Of a stretch of 64,000 nt of DNA, positions 47,001 through 55,855 are shown piece by piece. Source of the DNA: Amphiura filiformis. Taxonomy: Eukaryota; Echinodermata; Ophiuroidea; Amphilepidida; Amphiuridae. A program made the translations under genes and the position numbers. Location: assembly GCF_039555335.1 (NCBI RefSeq), contig NC_092636.1, forward strand, positions 53,933,706 to 53,997,705, given 5' to 3'. The notes beneath the pieces are model-generated. The model was not told the DNA's origin, did no database searches, and saw nothing but the letters and a program-made list of their open reading frames with translations. The first letter of the stretch is position 1, and each line of letters starts with the position of its first letter.

Positions 47001-50000
47001 TGTTCATGGTCTGGTGGCATGTTGATAGTGATTTCACCGGTATTCTGGTTCAAGGCAAAGTAAGTGTTGGGGTCACCGGACTGGATTGAGTAAGTAACTG
47101 GCGCAATATTTTCTGAAATGAAAAAGAAATAAGAAAGATGTTAAACTTTTGTTTATCAACTATTAATTGTTACATCATGGTATACAAATATTGACTGCCA
47201 TGAGGGGCATGGTTAAAATTACAGGCCCAAGGTGATCTCAAGGTGCAGCCGAGGGTCATAGCATGGTTTTGAGATCACCACGCACAAGATCTGTTAAGAA
47301 TTCAATAATGAACTGAATCTATGTATGTATCCTATATCATACCTGGATCAGAATTTTCAGCATGTACAGTGCCCACAGCCTGTAACCTAGCCGTATTTTC
47401 CTGCACTGCAAAGTTGTATCGAGATTGCTCAAACACCGGTGGAGAGTCATCTGGACCAACAACGCTGATGCTGACCTCTGCATTCTGTTCTGACCTTTGA
47501 CCGCCACCATCCGTTGCCTGGACTTCCAAAAGATGCATTGCTTGGTCATCACTGTTGAGAGTACCAGCCAGTGTAATGGTACCTGTAAAAGTATTAAGTA
47601 TAATATTAACATTATGAGCAATCATGGGATTTTTGTACATTGTGTTCTTCCTGTTACACGTGTTAAAAAATGTCAGAAGCTAGTTTATTTTTAAACACAT
47701 TAGTGTATTTTCAAACACATCAGTGTATTTTTAGTAATAGTATTTTTAAACACATCAGTGTATTTTTTAACAGATTGTATTTTAAAACACTTATATTGTA
47801 CAAACATATTATGTAATGCTGATGACACTCTTGAAGGTGAAATAAATTGTGTCATTTAAGAGACACCAAGGCTACTCTCTTGGGACTTTGCGGTTAAAAA
47901 GATATGAAAGAGAAAGAGAGTCTAGCCAATTATGATATATAATATATAGGCCATCAAAAAATGTTTCTATGGTCTGTGCATTTCTAATCTCTTGTTTTCT
48001 TGATAATAACAGCAAATACTTCAAATGCTTTACAGATTATAAAATTGTATAAAGGTGTTTGCAAACATCTTATTCGTAACAAAGACCTATGTAGCAACTT
48101 TTTGTGTACTGGTTAGATCTGCATCAAAGATAAGCGGCTTAACAAGCCATTAATTTGAATACATAATCTTAAAATGTGATTTGAAATCCTTACAATTAAT
48201 ATCACCTTGAGATGTAGCCAAAATATACCAATTCTTACTACAATTTGGGGCCATGAGAGGTGATTTTTTGCTACTTTTATGGAGGTGGATATAATATTAA
48301 TGTTTTTGGAATTGTTCATGTGTGCCATTTGACAGCATCGTTTAGACCTGTTTAACATTGTTTTTCAACATTTATTACCAAGATATTTTAAATACTATCA
48401 TGATATAATATTGCAAACATTGGCCAAGAGGGTTAAAAAGAGATAAAACCCAAGCAAAGATTAGTTTGGCAGACAGACTAATGCCCCTATTCAAGGGCAC
48501 TGTGCTAATTATCACACTTAATTGTCTTGTTTCGTTTTCAAAATTACCCATCCAATGATGCAAATAAATCCCCGAGTTAGCTCAACAAATAGAGATTACA
48601 TTGTATAAAATCTATTCCAAAGAAAAAAATATTTCAAAGCAACAATGATATACTTTACTCAGTCTCTGTTCAAAGCCATTTTGACAAAAGTGTGATACCA
48701 AGTGCAACACTAATTGTGACCCAAAGTGTCAAATTCAGATCATTTGTTGTGCATCATCTATTATTCACAAAGATTTCCATTTTATTTGCAGCATAACACT
48801 AAGCACTAAGTTGAAGCTTGGATGCAAGCATACAAGACAGAATTGGAAGTTAATCTCCAGAGTTAATCAGCAGTTTCAAATTCTTTGATTTTCTGGCTCT
48901 GTTGAATAATATCTTTTCTCGTCTTGTACAGAGAAAACATTACACCCACTTGATGTGTATAGTCTGTGTCTCGTCACAAGTTGAGAGTAATGCCATGGTG
49001 GATTTTGCAGTAGCAGTGGGGTGCATACATGCGAGTAAAAGGGGCCCGTATGCTGGCGTCACACCGCTTTGAATTTGCCACTGCAAAATCCAACATGGCT
49101 TTACTGAGTTTAAATAAATAAATAAATAAATAAATGTAGATATTTATATAGCGCTTTATGCTGTAAACAGCCTCAAAGCGCTTTACATTTATTCCGCTGT
49201 CATTAGAATATGTCGGAACCACGTTTGCAGCCTACAAGTGGCGCATGGTCCATCAGTACAACGACTGTGACTACCCCTAACAGCTTCCCATTGCACCTGG
49301 GTGGGGTTTACTCCCTCCTTGAGAGGAAACACACTGTTCAGTCCACCCTCCCTTATCCAGAATTCTCAGTTATCAGGCTGTCATCTAAATTTCATGCTCT
49401 GAAGCATTTTAAAGAACATAAATCTAGGTTTCATACAACACTCAGACGCCATCTCCTAGTGTTATTACCACAAGTAAAAGTTGTCCTAATTTTAGTATCT
49501 CACACATTCAAAGCCGAATTACGCATAATTCACTTATCCAGTGTTTTCACTATCCAGCCATTACTTGGTCCCATCACAGCCAGATAAGAGAAGTTGAAGA
49601 ATTGATGACAGTGACTTCAGTGACCTAGTCCAGAAATTATTGGCATCCCTACATTTTTTTGTACCATAGGGGAGGACATTACCCAGTTCTGTCTTTAAAA
49701 TGTAATTATGAGTGCCTTCTTCAAGTAAACTAAAAAGCGTTTAATTAAAAAAACAAATTAGGATCTAGTAATTCCATTTTTTTCATGCAAAATAATCTTT
49801 GGGTGTTTTTTGAATAAACAAATTATGGCTGACCTGTCTGTCTGTTAATTGTGATGACTTTTAATTCTTTGAACTATTACAAATTTTGGAATATCTATAT
49901 TTTAATGTGAATAATCTGTGTTTGGGATGCCAATCATTTCTGGAATAACTGACAGATGACCTACCTGTCTGTCTGTTAATTGTGAAGAGCTGTTGTTCGT

Positions 50001-51701
50001 TGCCAGATACAATGGTATAGAAGACCAAACCAAATTCACCAGAGTCAATGTCCTGAGCTGTCACTGATGCAATATCACTACCGATGTCACTGCCCTCCTC
50101 AATGTCAACTGTAAATATAGGTAAGGAAGACATAAGAGATAGTTACAAATGATTTGAATGGTCTGAATGAGTCGCATTGTGTTTTTAATAAAAACGTAGA
50201 ATAAGTGAGAAATAGGTATGTAGAGAATTTTTCAAACCTTTCAAATTTTGCTAGACTGGAATGCTTTTTTCTTAGTCTGAAAAAACACTGTGAAAAGTCA
50301 ACTGATAATTGGTTTCAAATTGTAACATCTGAATCCATATGTGACTGTATCTATACATCACAAAAGACTTGATGGGAATGGGAATCTGCATTAGTTTTCC
50401 ATATATACATTTCAAATTTACATAAATTAATGCTTCTTTTAGGTTTTACCGTTTTCAATTCAAGTCATATTTTTAATTGCCACATTTGAGCACAACAACA
50501 AAAACATGTATGTATTCATTTCAATTTCAATTTAAACTTATCATATCGATGTTTACTATCTTCAACAAATCTATTTATAAATCATATTTACAGAAGCTAC
50601 ATTGATAATACCAGGTTTTATCTATCATTTCATTTCTATCAACATATTTCCGGAACACGTTGCTGCTTTGTTGCCGAGATATGCAGCAGTGGCGGCTTCT
50701 CTACATCTTGGGTCTGATCCTAAACACCTGGCAACGGACATCCGTCTATGCATGCCAACATGAGATTCTATATTAAGCAACAATCAACAAGGACCTCAAA
50801 CATGACAATCTCTAGGACACAGTTCCTTAACCCGAATATGCTTCTACACTCAATGAATGACCTTTGGATGTGTTGAATACAAAAACTAATGTTCCACAAC
50901 TTGAGGTCAAATTATGAGCATTGCTTGTTTAATGAGGGTCATTGAGCTATGTCACTGGGTATGAGATCATTATGGTTCATACTGACAGTGAATTCCATCA
51001 GTGTGGACAATGATTTGACCCAATCTACAAGCAAAGTGAGGACAATCTTACTATACCATTTTTCACCCTAATGTGGCAGTGACATCAGCGCATTTCTTTG
51101 GGTGCAAGATCAAATTTCTAGCGTTTGCCCAATGCGCTGGTGTACACACGTACACGGCCAAAAACGCCACATAGATGTGTGAGCGAAACATCTGCTTCAA
51201 TGCGTTGACATCACTGCTACATCAGGGTGAAAGTGAAACATGGTATAGGTTTCTTTGCTCTTTTCCACTTTACAGACAGATGGATATTTATGTTGGTGAG
51301 GGCACATTTCCAGGATCTGTGGTGAGGGGATGGGAAGGGAAGGGAGGGGAGGGGAGGAAGGAATCAGTAGAATCAGGTTGGGAACTCAAGTTTCACAGGA
51401 AAAAAGGATTAGATTACATCTTACCTGTGTACAGAGAAGGATAAAATATTGGCTTATTGTCGTTCACATCTGTCATGATAACTTTGACCAATGCTATGGA
51501 GCTTAGACCACCTCCATCCACTGCCTGCACAGGGAATTCATACTCCTTCACATTGCCGTCTCGGTCAAGTTCAGATGCGGTCCAGATGCGGCCTGATTCG
51601 CTACGAATGAAGAACTGTGATGGTGGTGGAGTGCCGTAACCTTGTCCTATGGAGTAGGAAACGCTACCAAAGTCATCAGCATCAGCATCTGTGGCCATTA
51701 C
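32308..51701 (-). CDS. DCHS: Dachsous-type giant cadherin, 3' eighteen exons
   Basis: Eighteen minus-strand exons with GT-AG borders total 8181 nt (about 2726 residues): 51425-51701, 49965-50108, 47343-47582, 46105-47112, 45223-45501, 43625-44607, 42785-43024, 42286-42420, 41051-41260, 40142-40514, 39407-39655, 38928-39067, 38244-38456, 37527-37759, 37064-37346, 36262-36548, 35597-35738 and 32308-35052. They encode about 21-22 cadherin repeats with DxNDN, AxDxD and LDRE motifs, an RRKR site, one membrane helix and a tail of about 385 residues. The tail's NWDYLLDWGPQF and NSASSGRGS blocks identify dachsous rather than Fat. Family role: Dachsous binds Fat between neighbouring cells and controls planar polarity and Hippo-dependent growth. 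Full-length Dachsous has 27 repeats, so about five repeats, the signal peptide and start are right of the window. Two 1-nt indels (near 43945 and 34723) break the frame as given; exon phases show they are a 1-nt loss and a 1-nt gain. Confidence 0.92.
35597..35738 (-). CDS. DCHS: dachsous exon 17 (in window)
   Basis: Acceptor TTATTTTACAG, donor GTATGT; starts phase 0, ends phase 1. It encodes VTLPELTPAGYAVLTVNATD, then LDKDLNAEITYS and FTIDPVS, the first half of one cadherin repeat. The DLDKDLN calcium motif is intact. Confidence 0.88.
36262..36548 (-). CDS. DCHS: dachsous exon 16
   Basis: Acceptor CCTGTTTACAG, donor GTGAGT. It encodes EVGSEIVTLTAFDADTNPS, FSIDQYSGTITL, PLDRELTD and QDENDNIPTFDQQSYQ. 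It completes one repeat and enters the linker to the next. Phase 1 in, 0 out. Confidence 0.9.
36631..36946. repeat. 158-bp tandem duplication in dachsous intron
   Basis: GCTTGAATGTGTAAGCATCA starts copies at 36631 and 36789. Both run through GGACAACCACATTCTT and TTGACATTGGTGGCCAAAAT. Divergence is low (roughly ten percent by eye). Confidence 0.88.
37064..37346 (-). CDS. DCHS: dachsous exon 15
   Basis: Acceptor TTCTGCCCTAG, donor GTAAGT. It encodes VSATDADSGSNSQIRYAI, FHLDQLTGILTT, NLDREIRD and VDTNDNRPSFPPP. Phase 0 in, 1 out; all calcium motifs of one repeat are present. Confidence 0.9.
37527..37759 (-). CDS. DCHS: dachsous exon 14
   Basis: Acceptor TTACTCAACAG, donor GTGAGA. It encodes SAILIIQDSTTLDYETDP, then LRDANDNAPHFVQEKY and AGIYVIQ. 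The usual LDRE is LDYE. Phase 1 in, 0 out. Confidence 0.88.
38244..38456 (-). CDS. DCHS: dachsous exon 13: repeat lacking calcium motifs
   Basis: Acceptor GTCATGTTGTAG, donor GTATGT; phase 1-1. It encodes VEVRAGDTPSATLEFAQSNY, NVDEGEDANHNILVLHAERS and YRIASGNENDAFGIQ. The expected DxNDNAPxF linker is replaced by RAGDTPSATLEF and the AxDxD motif by HAERSD, so this junction should not bind calcium normally. Confidence 0.87.
38928..39067 (-). CDS. DCHS: dachsous exon 12
   Basis: Acceptor TTTTGTTTTGTAG, donor GTAAGA; enters phase 2, leaves phase 1. It encodes FGETSQEFTIVEETGVILT, then YRMEVVAFDLGTPSQSSKG, the second half of a cadherin repeat. Confidence 0.87.
39407..39655 (-). CDS. DCHS: dachsous exon 11
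   Basis: Acceptor TTTCCATTTCAG, donor GTGTGT; phase 2-2. It encodes TFDYEKERVYTFEVKATDGG, IADENDNAPVIAS and RAEDKDSGVNGQVHFR. One linker with a canonical DENDNAP. Confidence 0.9.
40142..40514 (-). CDS. DCHS: dachsous exon 10
   Basis: Acceptor TTCTTGTTATAG, donor GTATGT; enters phase 1, leaves phase 2. It encodes GNEKSQFQLNPTNGQL, PLDREQDSRYNLTIQASDSG, TDQNDNDPEF and HAMDQDEGSNAEVQYS. Canonical cadherin motifs throughout. Confidence 0.9.
40601..40705. repeat. 105-bp palindromic hairpin element
   Basis: Arms AAATTTGGTT...GGCCTGAGCTTTTGATCCTA and TAGGATCAAAAGCTCAGGCC...AACCAAATTT pair almost completely around TCAGTCTGTCTTTGA. It is a small MITE or cruciform-forming repeat in the intron upstream of exon 10. 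Confidence 0.85.
41051..41260 (-). CDS. DCHS: dachsous exon 9
   Basis: Acceptor TTCTCTCTAG, donor GTAGGT; phase 1-1. It encodes YAKDGAYPARYDVATVVI, ADANDHSPTFASDTY, VVAQDEDIGINALLTY. Linker DANDH is a mild variant of DxNDN. Confidence 0.88.
41728..41996. repeat. 270-bp inverted-repeat element
   Basis: AGCCAACCTAAGG...AGAAACAAATTTGTTCGATC at the left is mirrored by GATCAAACTAATTTGTTTCT...CCTAAGGTTTGGCT at the right. Arms are about 65 bp and include several TCGATC palindromes. The interior is AT-rich and non-coding, so this is probably a MITE. Confidence 0.82.
42100..42278. repeat. Family C MITE copy (diverged)
   Basis: GCCAGTTAAAATCCATATAC, GGGACACATGACCTTAG and ATGAATTTGAACTGGAATAG are recognisable parts of the family C palindrome. 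It ends a few bases before the donor region of dachsous exon 8. Confidence 0.7.
42286..42420 (-). CDS. DCHS: dachsous exon 8
   Basis: Acceptor TTTTTGTACACAG, donor GTAGGT; phase 1-1, 135 nt. It encodes NNGEVSYEIPSG, FTVDSMTGIIL and AELDRETIGNYVIT, the central strands of one cadherin repeat. Confidence 0.89.
42785..43024 (-). CDS. DCHS: dachsous exon 7
   Basis: Acceptor TTTCTTCTCCAG, donor GTATGA; phase 1-1. It encodes LLTIAHSLDHEHQRHYNLNI, EDVNDLPPQFDPSDY and VTATDGDSG. Linker DVNDL departs from DxNDN. Confidence 0.9.
43625..44607 (-). CDS. DCHS: dachsous exon 6: several repeats, contains a 1-nt deletion
   Basis: Acceptor TTTTCTATTGCAG, donor GTAAGC. The upstream frame reads GGSKFSIDANTG ... 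EDINDHTPQ ... TDLNDNAPEF ... FEVDPVSAN-stop. The next frame resumes at ELTTTSEIDHETK ... EDENDNEPTF ... AVDGDSGENGRL. One missing base at 43945/43946 in TTCGCGGAG explains it: a second C (G on the coding strand) gives DPVSGELTTTSEID. The observed length of 983 nt does not fit the phases of its neighbours, while 984 does. No other damage is seen. Confidence 0.9.
44876..45147. repeat. Family C MITE copies
   Basis: GGACTATTCCATTTGAAATC, CCCTGTGGAAGATTTAAGGA, CCCTCTGTGGAAGACTTTAC and GATTTCAAATGAAAGAGTCC mark two head-to-head diverged units. It lies in the intron between dachsous exons 5 and 6. Confidence 0.72.
45223..45501 (-). CDS. DCHS: dachsous exon 5
   Basis: Acceptor TTTCTATTTAG, donor GTACTT; phase 1-1. 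It encodes GVIKTRRELDREDIASYQLT, EDINDNTPMF and AEDPDSGDNGTIGYSI. Canonical motifs. Confidence 0.9.
46105..47112 (-). CDS. DCHS: dachsous exon 4: about three cadherin repeats
   Basis: Acceptor CTTTTTCATTTCAG, donor GTAAGA; phase 1-1, 1008 nt, fully open. Linkers IDVNDNAPEF, QDVNDNGPQF and ADDNDNIPQF alternate with ASAHDKDSGDNG, ATDNDRGINA and EATDRDGDNN. Longest uninterrupted ectodomain exon in the window. Confidence 0.93.
47343..47582 (-). CDS. DCHS: dachsous exon 3
   Basis: Acceptor AATACTTTTACAG, donor GTATGA; phase 1-1. It encodes GTITLAGTLNSDDQAMHLLE, VVGPDDSPPVFEQSRY and HAENSDP. The linker GPDDS in place of DxNDN and HAENSD in place of AxDxD indicate weak or absent calcium binding at this junction. 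Confidence 0.88.
49111..49307 (-). repeat. SINE family A, 5'-truncated, antisense copy
   Basis: Read on the minus strand it matches 10765-10964: AGGTGCAATGGGAAGCTGTT, GTAGGCTGCAAAC, AAAGCGCTTTGAGGCTGTTT, and an ATTT-repeat tail. The tRNA head is missing. Confidence 0.87.
49627..49950. repeat. Inverted-repeat segment with duplicated exon edge
   Basis: CCAGAAATTATTGGCATCCC (49629-49648) is mirrored by GGGATGCCAATCATTTCTGG (about 49923-49942). A related TIR motif brackets the element near 21386-22578. Inside, 49837-49858 repeats the 3' edge of exon 2 (CTGTCTGTCTGTTAATTGTGA). Confidence 0.65.
49965..50108 (-). CDS. DCHS: dachsous exon 2
   Basis: Acceptor CTATATTTACAG, donor GTAGGT; phase 1-1, 144 nt. 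It encodes DIEEGSDIGSDIASVTAQD, then IDSGEFGLVFYTIVSGN and FTINRQTG. Confidence 0.88.
51323..51361 (+). other. G-rich run, possible G-quadruplex
   Basis: GAGGGGATGGGAAGGGAAGG followed by GAGGGGAGGGGAGG gives at least six runs of three or more G with 1-2-nt loops. It lies in the dachsous intron about 64 bp from the exon 1 donor, on the strand opposite to the transcript. Confidence 0.7.
51425..51701 (-). CDS. DCHS: dachsous exon 1 in window (5'-most visible)
   Basis: Acceptor TTCAATTACAG, donor GTAAGA; starts phase 0, ends phase 1. It encodes VMATDADADDFGSVSYSIGQ, FFIRSESGRIW, SELDRDGNVKEYEF and TDVNDNKPIF. It begins inside a cadherin repeat, so further exons must lie upstream, right of the window. 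Confidence 0.9.
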
Positions 51702-54700
51702 CTGTAATTGAAGATAAAATGGGAAAATATAGAGTAACAAAGTATCACTTACAGAGTGCAATATAAAATGATCAGTTTTGGTTAATATGTTCCTGCAAAA
51801 TAAAATTAATAGTTTCATAAGGAGGAACCTAGACCTACCATATTATAACTTAAAGGCTTATTTAGTGATCGTACCGAAAGTGTAAATATTAAGTTAAAAT
51901 TGTGTATAAATTACCTAAAAGTGAAGTATAAGTCATTAAAATTGTCATTAGGTATTCTCGAAATGAAAGCTTTGGCAAAAAATAAGGAAAACAGCAGTAT
52001 TGGCAACATTGAAGCTCAATTCAAGTACATGTAGCTAATTTCTCAATTTGTCAGAGTGAGGATTAAGCCTCTCAACCTGAAGGTTCCTGGTTCAAACCCT
52101 TACTGGTCATTATTTGTTATCAAATGGTAATGAGAAGTTTACATCTGTAAACAAAATCATTCAAAATCATACAAAGAGCAGCAAAAATAGAACTTGATAC
52201 TTGATGTTGTAAGCTCAGTGCAACACTGCCTCATCTCCATTTTGGCCTCATGTTCCACTTGAGTCTGTGTTGAACTTACACTTACAATTTGGGCCTGTTA
52301 GAGATAAGGCAATGTTTCACTGGTCTGGCCTTATTGGGGTTAGAAATATAAATGGACATAACCCCATTTCTTCTGAAAGTTTTGGTATCAAAATGGAGAT
52401 GGGCTAGTGTTACTCAAGCCCTCGATATAAATCTCCTATACAGTATCATCTATCCTCATTTGAACATGGCTATATATGTATGTTGACATAACCGAACATT
52501 GGTTTTTTTTTTACAGATTCAGCATTAGAATAATCAGGCCTATGCGGAAATATAATTTTCCATTAATAGAAGAATGTGATTTCAAGTGTTTATTTTCCTT
52601 CCAATTGGTTGAACACCTTTGATAAGAAAAATGGTTGCACCTCCTAATCCTAGTTATGCATTCTACACATTTGCTAAGTTAGCGCAAGGACATATTATAC
52701 TCCCTATTTTAAATTTGTTCTGCTCATAAAATAATTATGTGTTTTCATACGTACTATTTGCACAACTTTTCAAAATTATACCAATGTTATATAACATCTA
52801 ACTGGTAGAGTCTAGTAAACACACACAGCCCATTGAAATACATCATTAGTATTGATATGATATTGATTATGCTCCACGGAATTGAACTGTGTGTACGAGT
52901 AAAACTGTGTTGGGCAGTGGGCACTACTTTTTGAGTTAGAACGTCCTACATTTTTCAAATAATTATTTCTTTTTAAGTACACTGATTCCTATTTTCAATT
53001 TCTACTTCTTTCAAAGATACTTTTTAATAAATTCATAAATAAATTAATACTTTATTTTGCTCAGTGAAAGTTTTACTGTTTGATCACTTTTCTCTATTCT
53101 CCCAACTGGACAACTGCCTATCGGATGCCTGCCCTCTGTCAATATTGAGTATTTAGTCAGCCTTGAAAACTATTATTTACTACAAGTTTTTCTGTTCTGA
53201 AAACCTGAAACATTTAAAATACCAAGTGAGACTTTGACCTCATCATCATGAGTAACTAGATGTACATACTAAATGATATCTTGTCTCGCTAATGACTTGT
53301 TCATATTTACTTTATCACATATCACATCTTGTATCCTAGCTACTTGTTTAGTCAGAAGAGCAAGATGGATGTCACAGTGTCAGCACTGAACAATGTCAAT
53401 AATATCCGAGACTGGATATCTGGTATCAATATTTTACTACTTAAAGTTAAACAAGGTTTTGAGAAAATTTCATAAAATATATCATTTGCCATTCTCTTAG
53501 TTTTTATGAAGAAACATTTATTGCTATTTCACATGTTCGTTTTTATCTTATTTGGTTATCAGAAAACTGTAATGTATACACCAATCTTTAAAAGACCCAA
53601 AGCCAACTAGTTTGCATCTGTGTTGAAGTGCATGACAATTGATCAAAATAACTTGCTAGTTGCTTCATTTAGAACCACACTACATAATGCACCACAGAGT
53701 AATCAATGTAAATCTATACTTCACATGTATTTTCCACATCATGCCCGGGTAAATAAATGAATTTTTGGTTCAACTTGGTATTAGTACTCTCATTCATTGA
53801 GTCCTATTTTATCAAAGCAAAGAATAGTAAATTGCATTGGACAGTATAATTTGTTGTGCCACACACTGAGTATTGTGGCAATTGTATCACACTAGTATTA
53901 TGATGGAATCAAAGAATCTATTGATGCCATTTTAGAAATAGTTGTATTCAGGCAGCTTGAACGGATGTTGAACCAGTCCAAACAGACTGTCATATTTACT
54001 AGGCTAAGGTGTCCCATGTTATTAATGTCACGCTGTTACTTTTGTCTCACTTTTCTCATGGACCCCCCCTTCTTATTACTTCCCCAGTCATGAATTTGTT
54101 ATCAATGTTCATGTTTCAGGGTATATGCCCTGTTTCTTTAGATGGAAACCTGTTTTGTTTTAGAATCACTAAGGCAGGTAGGTAAGTAGGTAATGAGTCT
54201 TAACCAGAAAATGACTTGAACTTGAAGACTTCACTTATACTTATAGTTCAGTTCGACCCTAAAACTATTTGTTGAATCAAAGTTCAAAGAAAAATATCAG
54301 AAATCTTCTCAAAGAAAGCTTAACATTCACTTTATACAGAGGTGATCTTGGCATTGGAAGATTTACAGCCATTCCATGTATCAATGCTAATGCCCAATGT
54401 CATGCATTCATGGCTTATAAACACATGGAATCTGACAATCCCTATGGATATCACATACCAGTCAAACTTTTCAACAAATAAATAACAATTTCTTATTTTT
54501 ACTTTAAAGAAACAAAATAAAAGAATAAAATTTACTATCCTTCAAGACTGATTAATCCACACCAAATTTAAACTGCTGATAGATGTCCTAATTTGATTAC
54601 AATTGTTGTCATTCCCATGGGTCTCAAAACAATTCTGAAATCAACAAAAATCTGTCAAGAATTGTTGAAATCCAACTTGATTTAGCCTTGTGTTTGTAGT

Positions 54701-55754
54701 GGACTTCCTTTCTTTTGTTGCTTTATTTGCCTGGACAAGACAAACAATTATTTCTTGGTGTTGTGAACATATTGATAGCTAAGTACTTGAGCGCTATTAT
54801 TTGTCATGTTTTGTAGATAGGCATTTGAATAATGATTGAAAAGACTTTGATTTAAGCTTAATGATTGATATTTATTGTTTCCAATAAGTTGTATTTTAAC
54901 AAGTTATTAAAGAAATTAATCTGAGAACATCTGATCAAATCTATTCTATTAAACTGAAGAATAAAATTAATTGAATCACAATATAAATTGAAATATGAAA
55001 AGAAATTAAAATTTGACAAATTACGACTTTGAAAACCTGGTTTAAAAACCCAGTGTTAGAATTATATTAATCGGATTACAATAGCAAAGCTGTCCTTCTA
55101 AACAAATCTACAAAAACGATGCCTGAAATTTTACAGAACTTTAATAGAAAACAAGAAAGGTTAAATGAACAATATGTGTAAACATTTGAGGTTTTTTGCA
55201 ACCCTCTTTCCTCTAAGGGGAGCAAATAAATGCCATAAATATGCACCATAATTAATTGCATATCAAAGCAAACCCTATACATTCAATAAGGAATAAGAAT
55301 GACTTATTGCTGAAAGCCTTCAACCCATGCCAAACAAAACATTAGCGGTATTATTAATAAAGCATGCACACATTCTTGCAAACACCGTTTCTGAATACCC
55401 TTTGCAGGGTAACGAGGTTACGTGTTCAACATGTAAATATGTCCATACAACTTATCGGCAGCTTTTGGAGTAGAATAAACCTCGTAATCTCTTGATCTGA
55501 AATACTGAGATACTCTGATACCCAGTTGTCTACTAAGTTACATAAATTAGCTATTTATCAGGAAAAACAGAATTGTTCCATCTTGAGATGAACAGGGAGT
55601 CCTTGGTGAAGTGTTTAGTAGTCAGGGCATGAAGTCAATTTATAAGCTCCATGAATAAATATGAGATGTATGTGATCAAGCTACACAAGTTGTTTGGAAA
55701 ACAACCTTCATTTCACTTCAGATTTTTTCTTGTTTATCCTGCAATATGCCGAAA

Positions 55755-55855
55755 CCCTGTGTGAGTGGTTGAGCTATCGTTAGAAGTCTTAAGTGTCTCT
55801 TACTTCATCAGGACTCGGAGACATATCTGACGAAAGCTTGACCACTCACACAGTG
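55755..55855. repeat. 100-bp imperfect hairpin
   Basis: CCTGTGTGAGTGGTTGAGCT near 55756 is mirrored by AGCTTGACCACTCACACAGT ending near 55854. The central part is unpaired. Small foldback of unknown origin. Confidence 0.72.

Larger units (their letters stand above)
47583..49964. other. Dachsous intron with repeats
   Basis: No exon seen. It contains a short tandem repeat (about 47683-47800, unit AAACACATCAGTGTATTTTT), a SINE A fragment (49111-49307) and an inverted-repeat segment close to exon 2 (49627-49950). Confidence 0.65.

Noticed and set aside
49210..49587. 125-aa ORF beginning MSEPRLQPTSGAWS
   Set aside because: Its first third is antisense SINE family A sequence and the rest has no domain or conservation signal.
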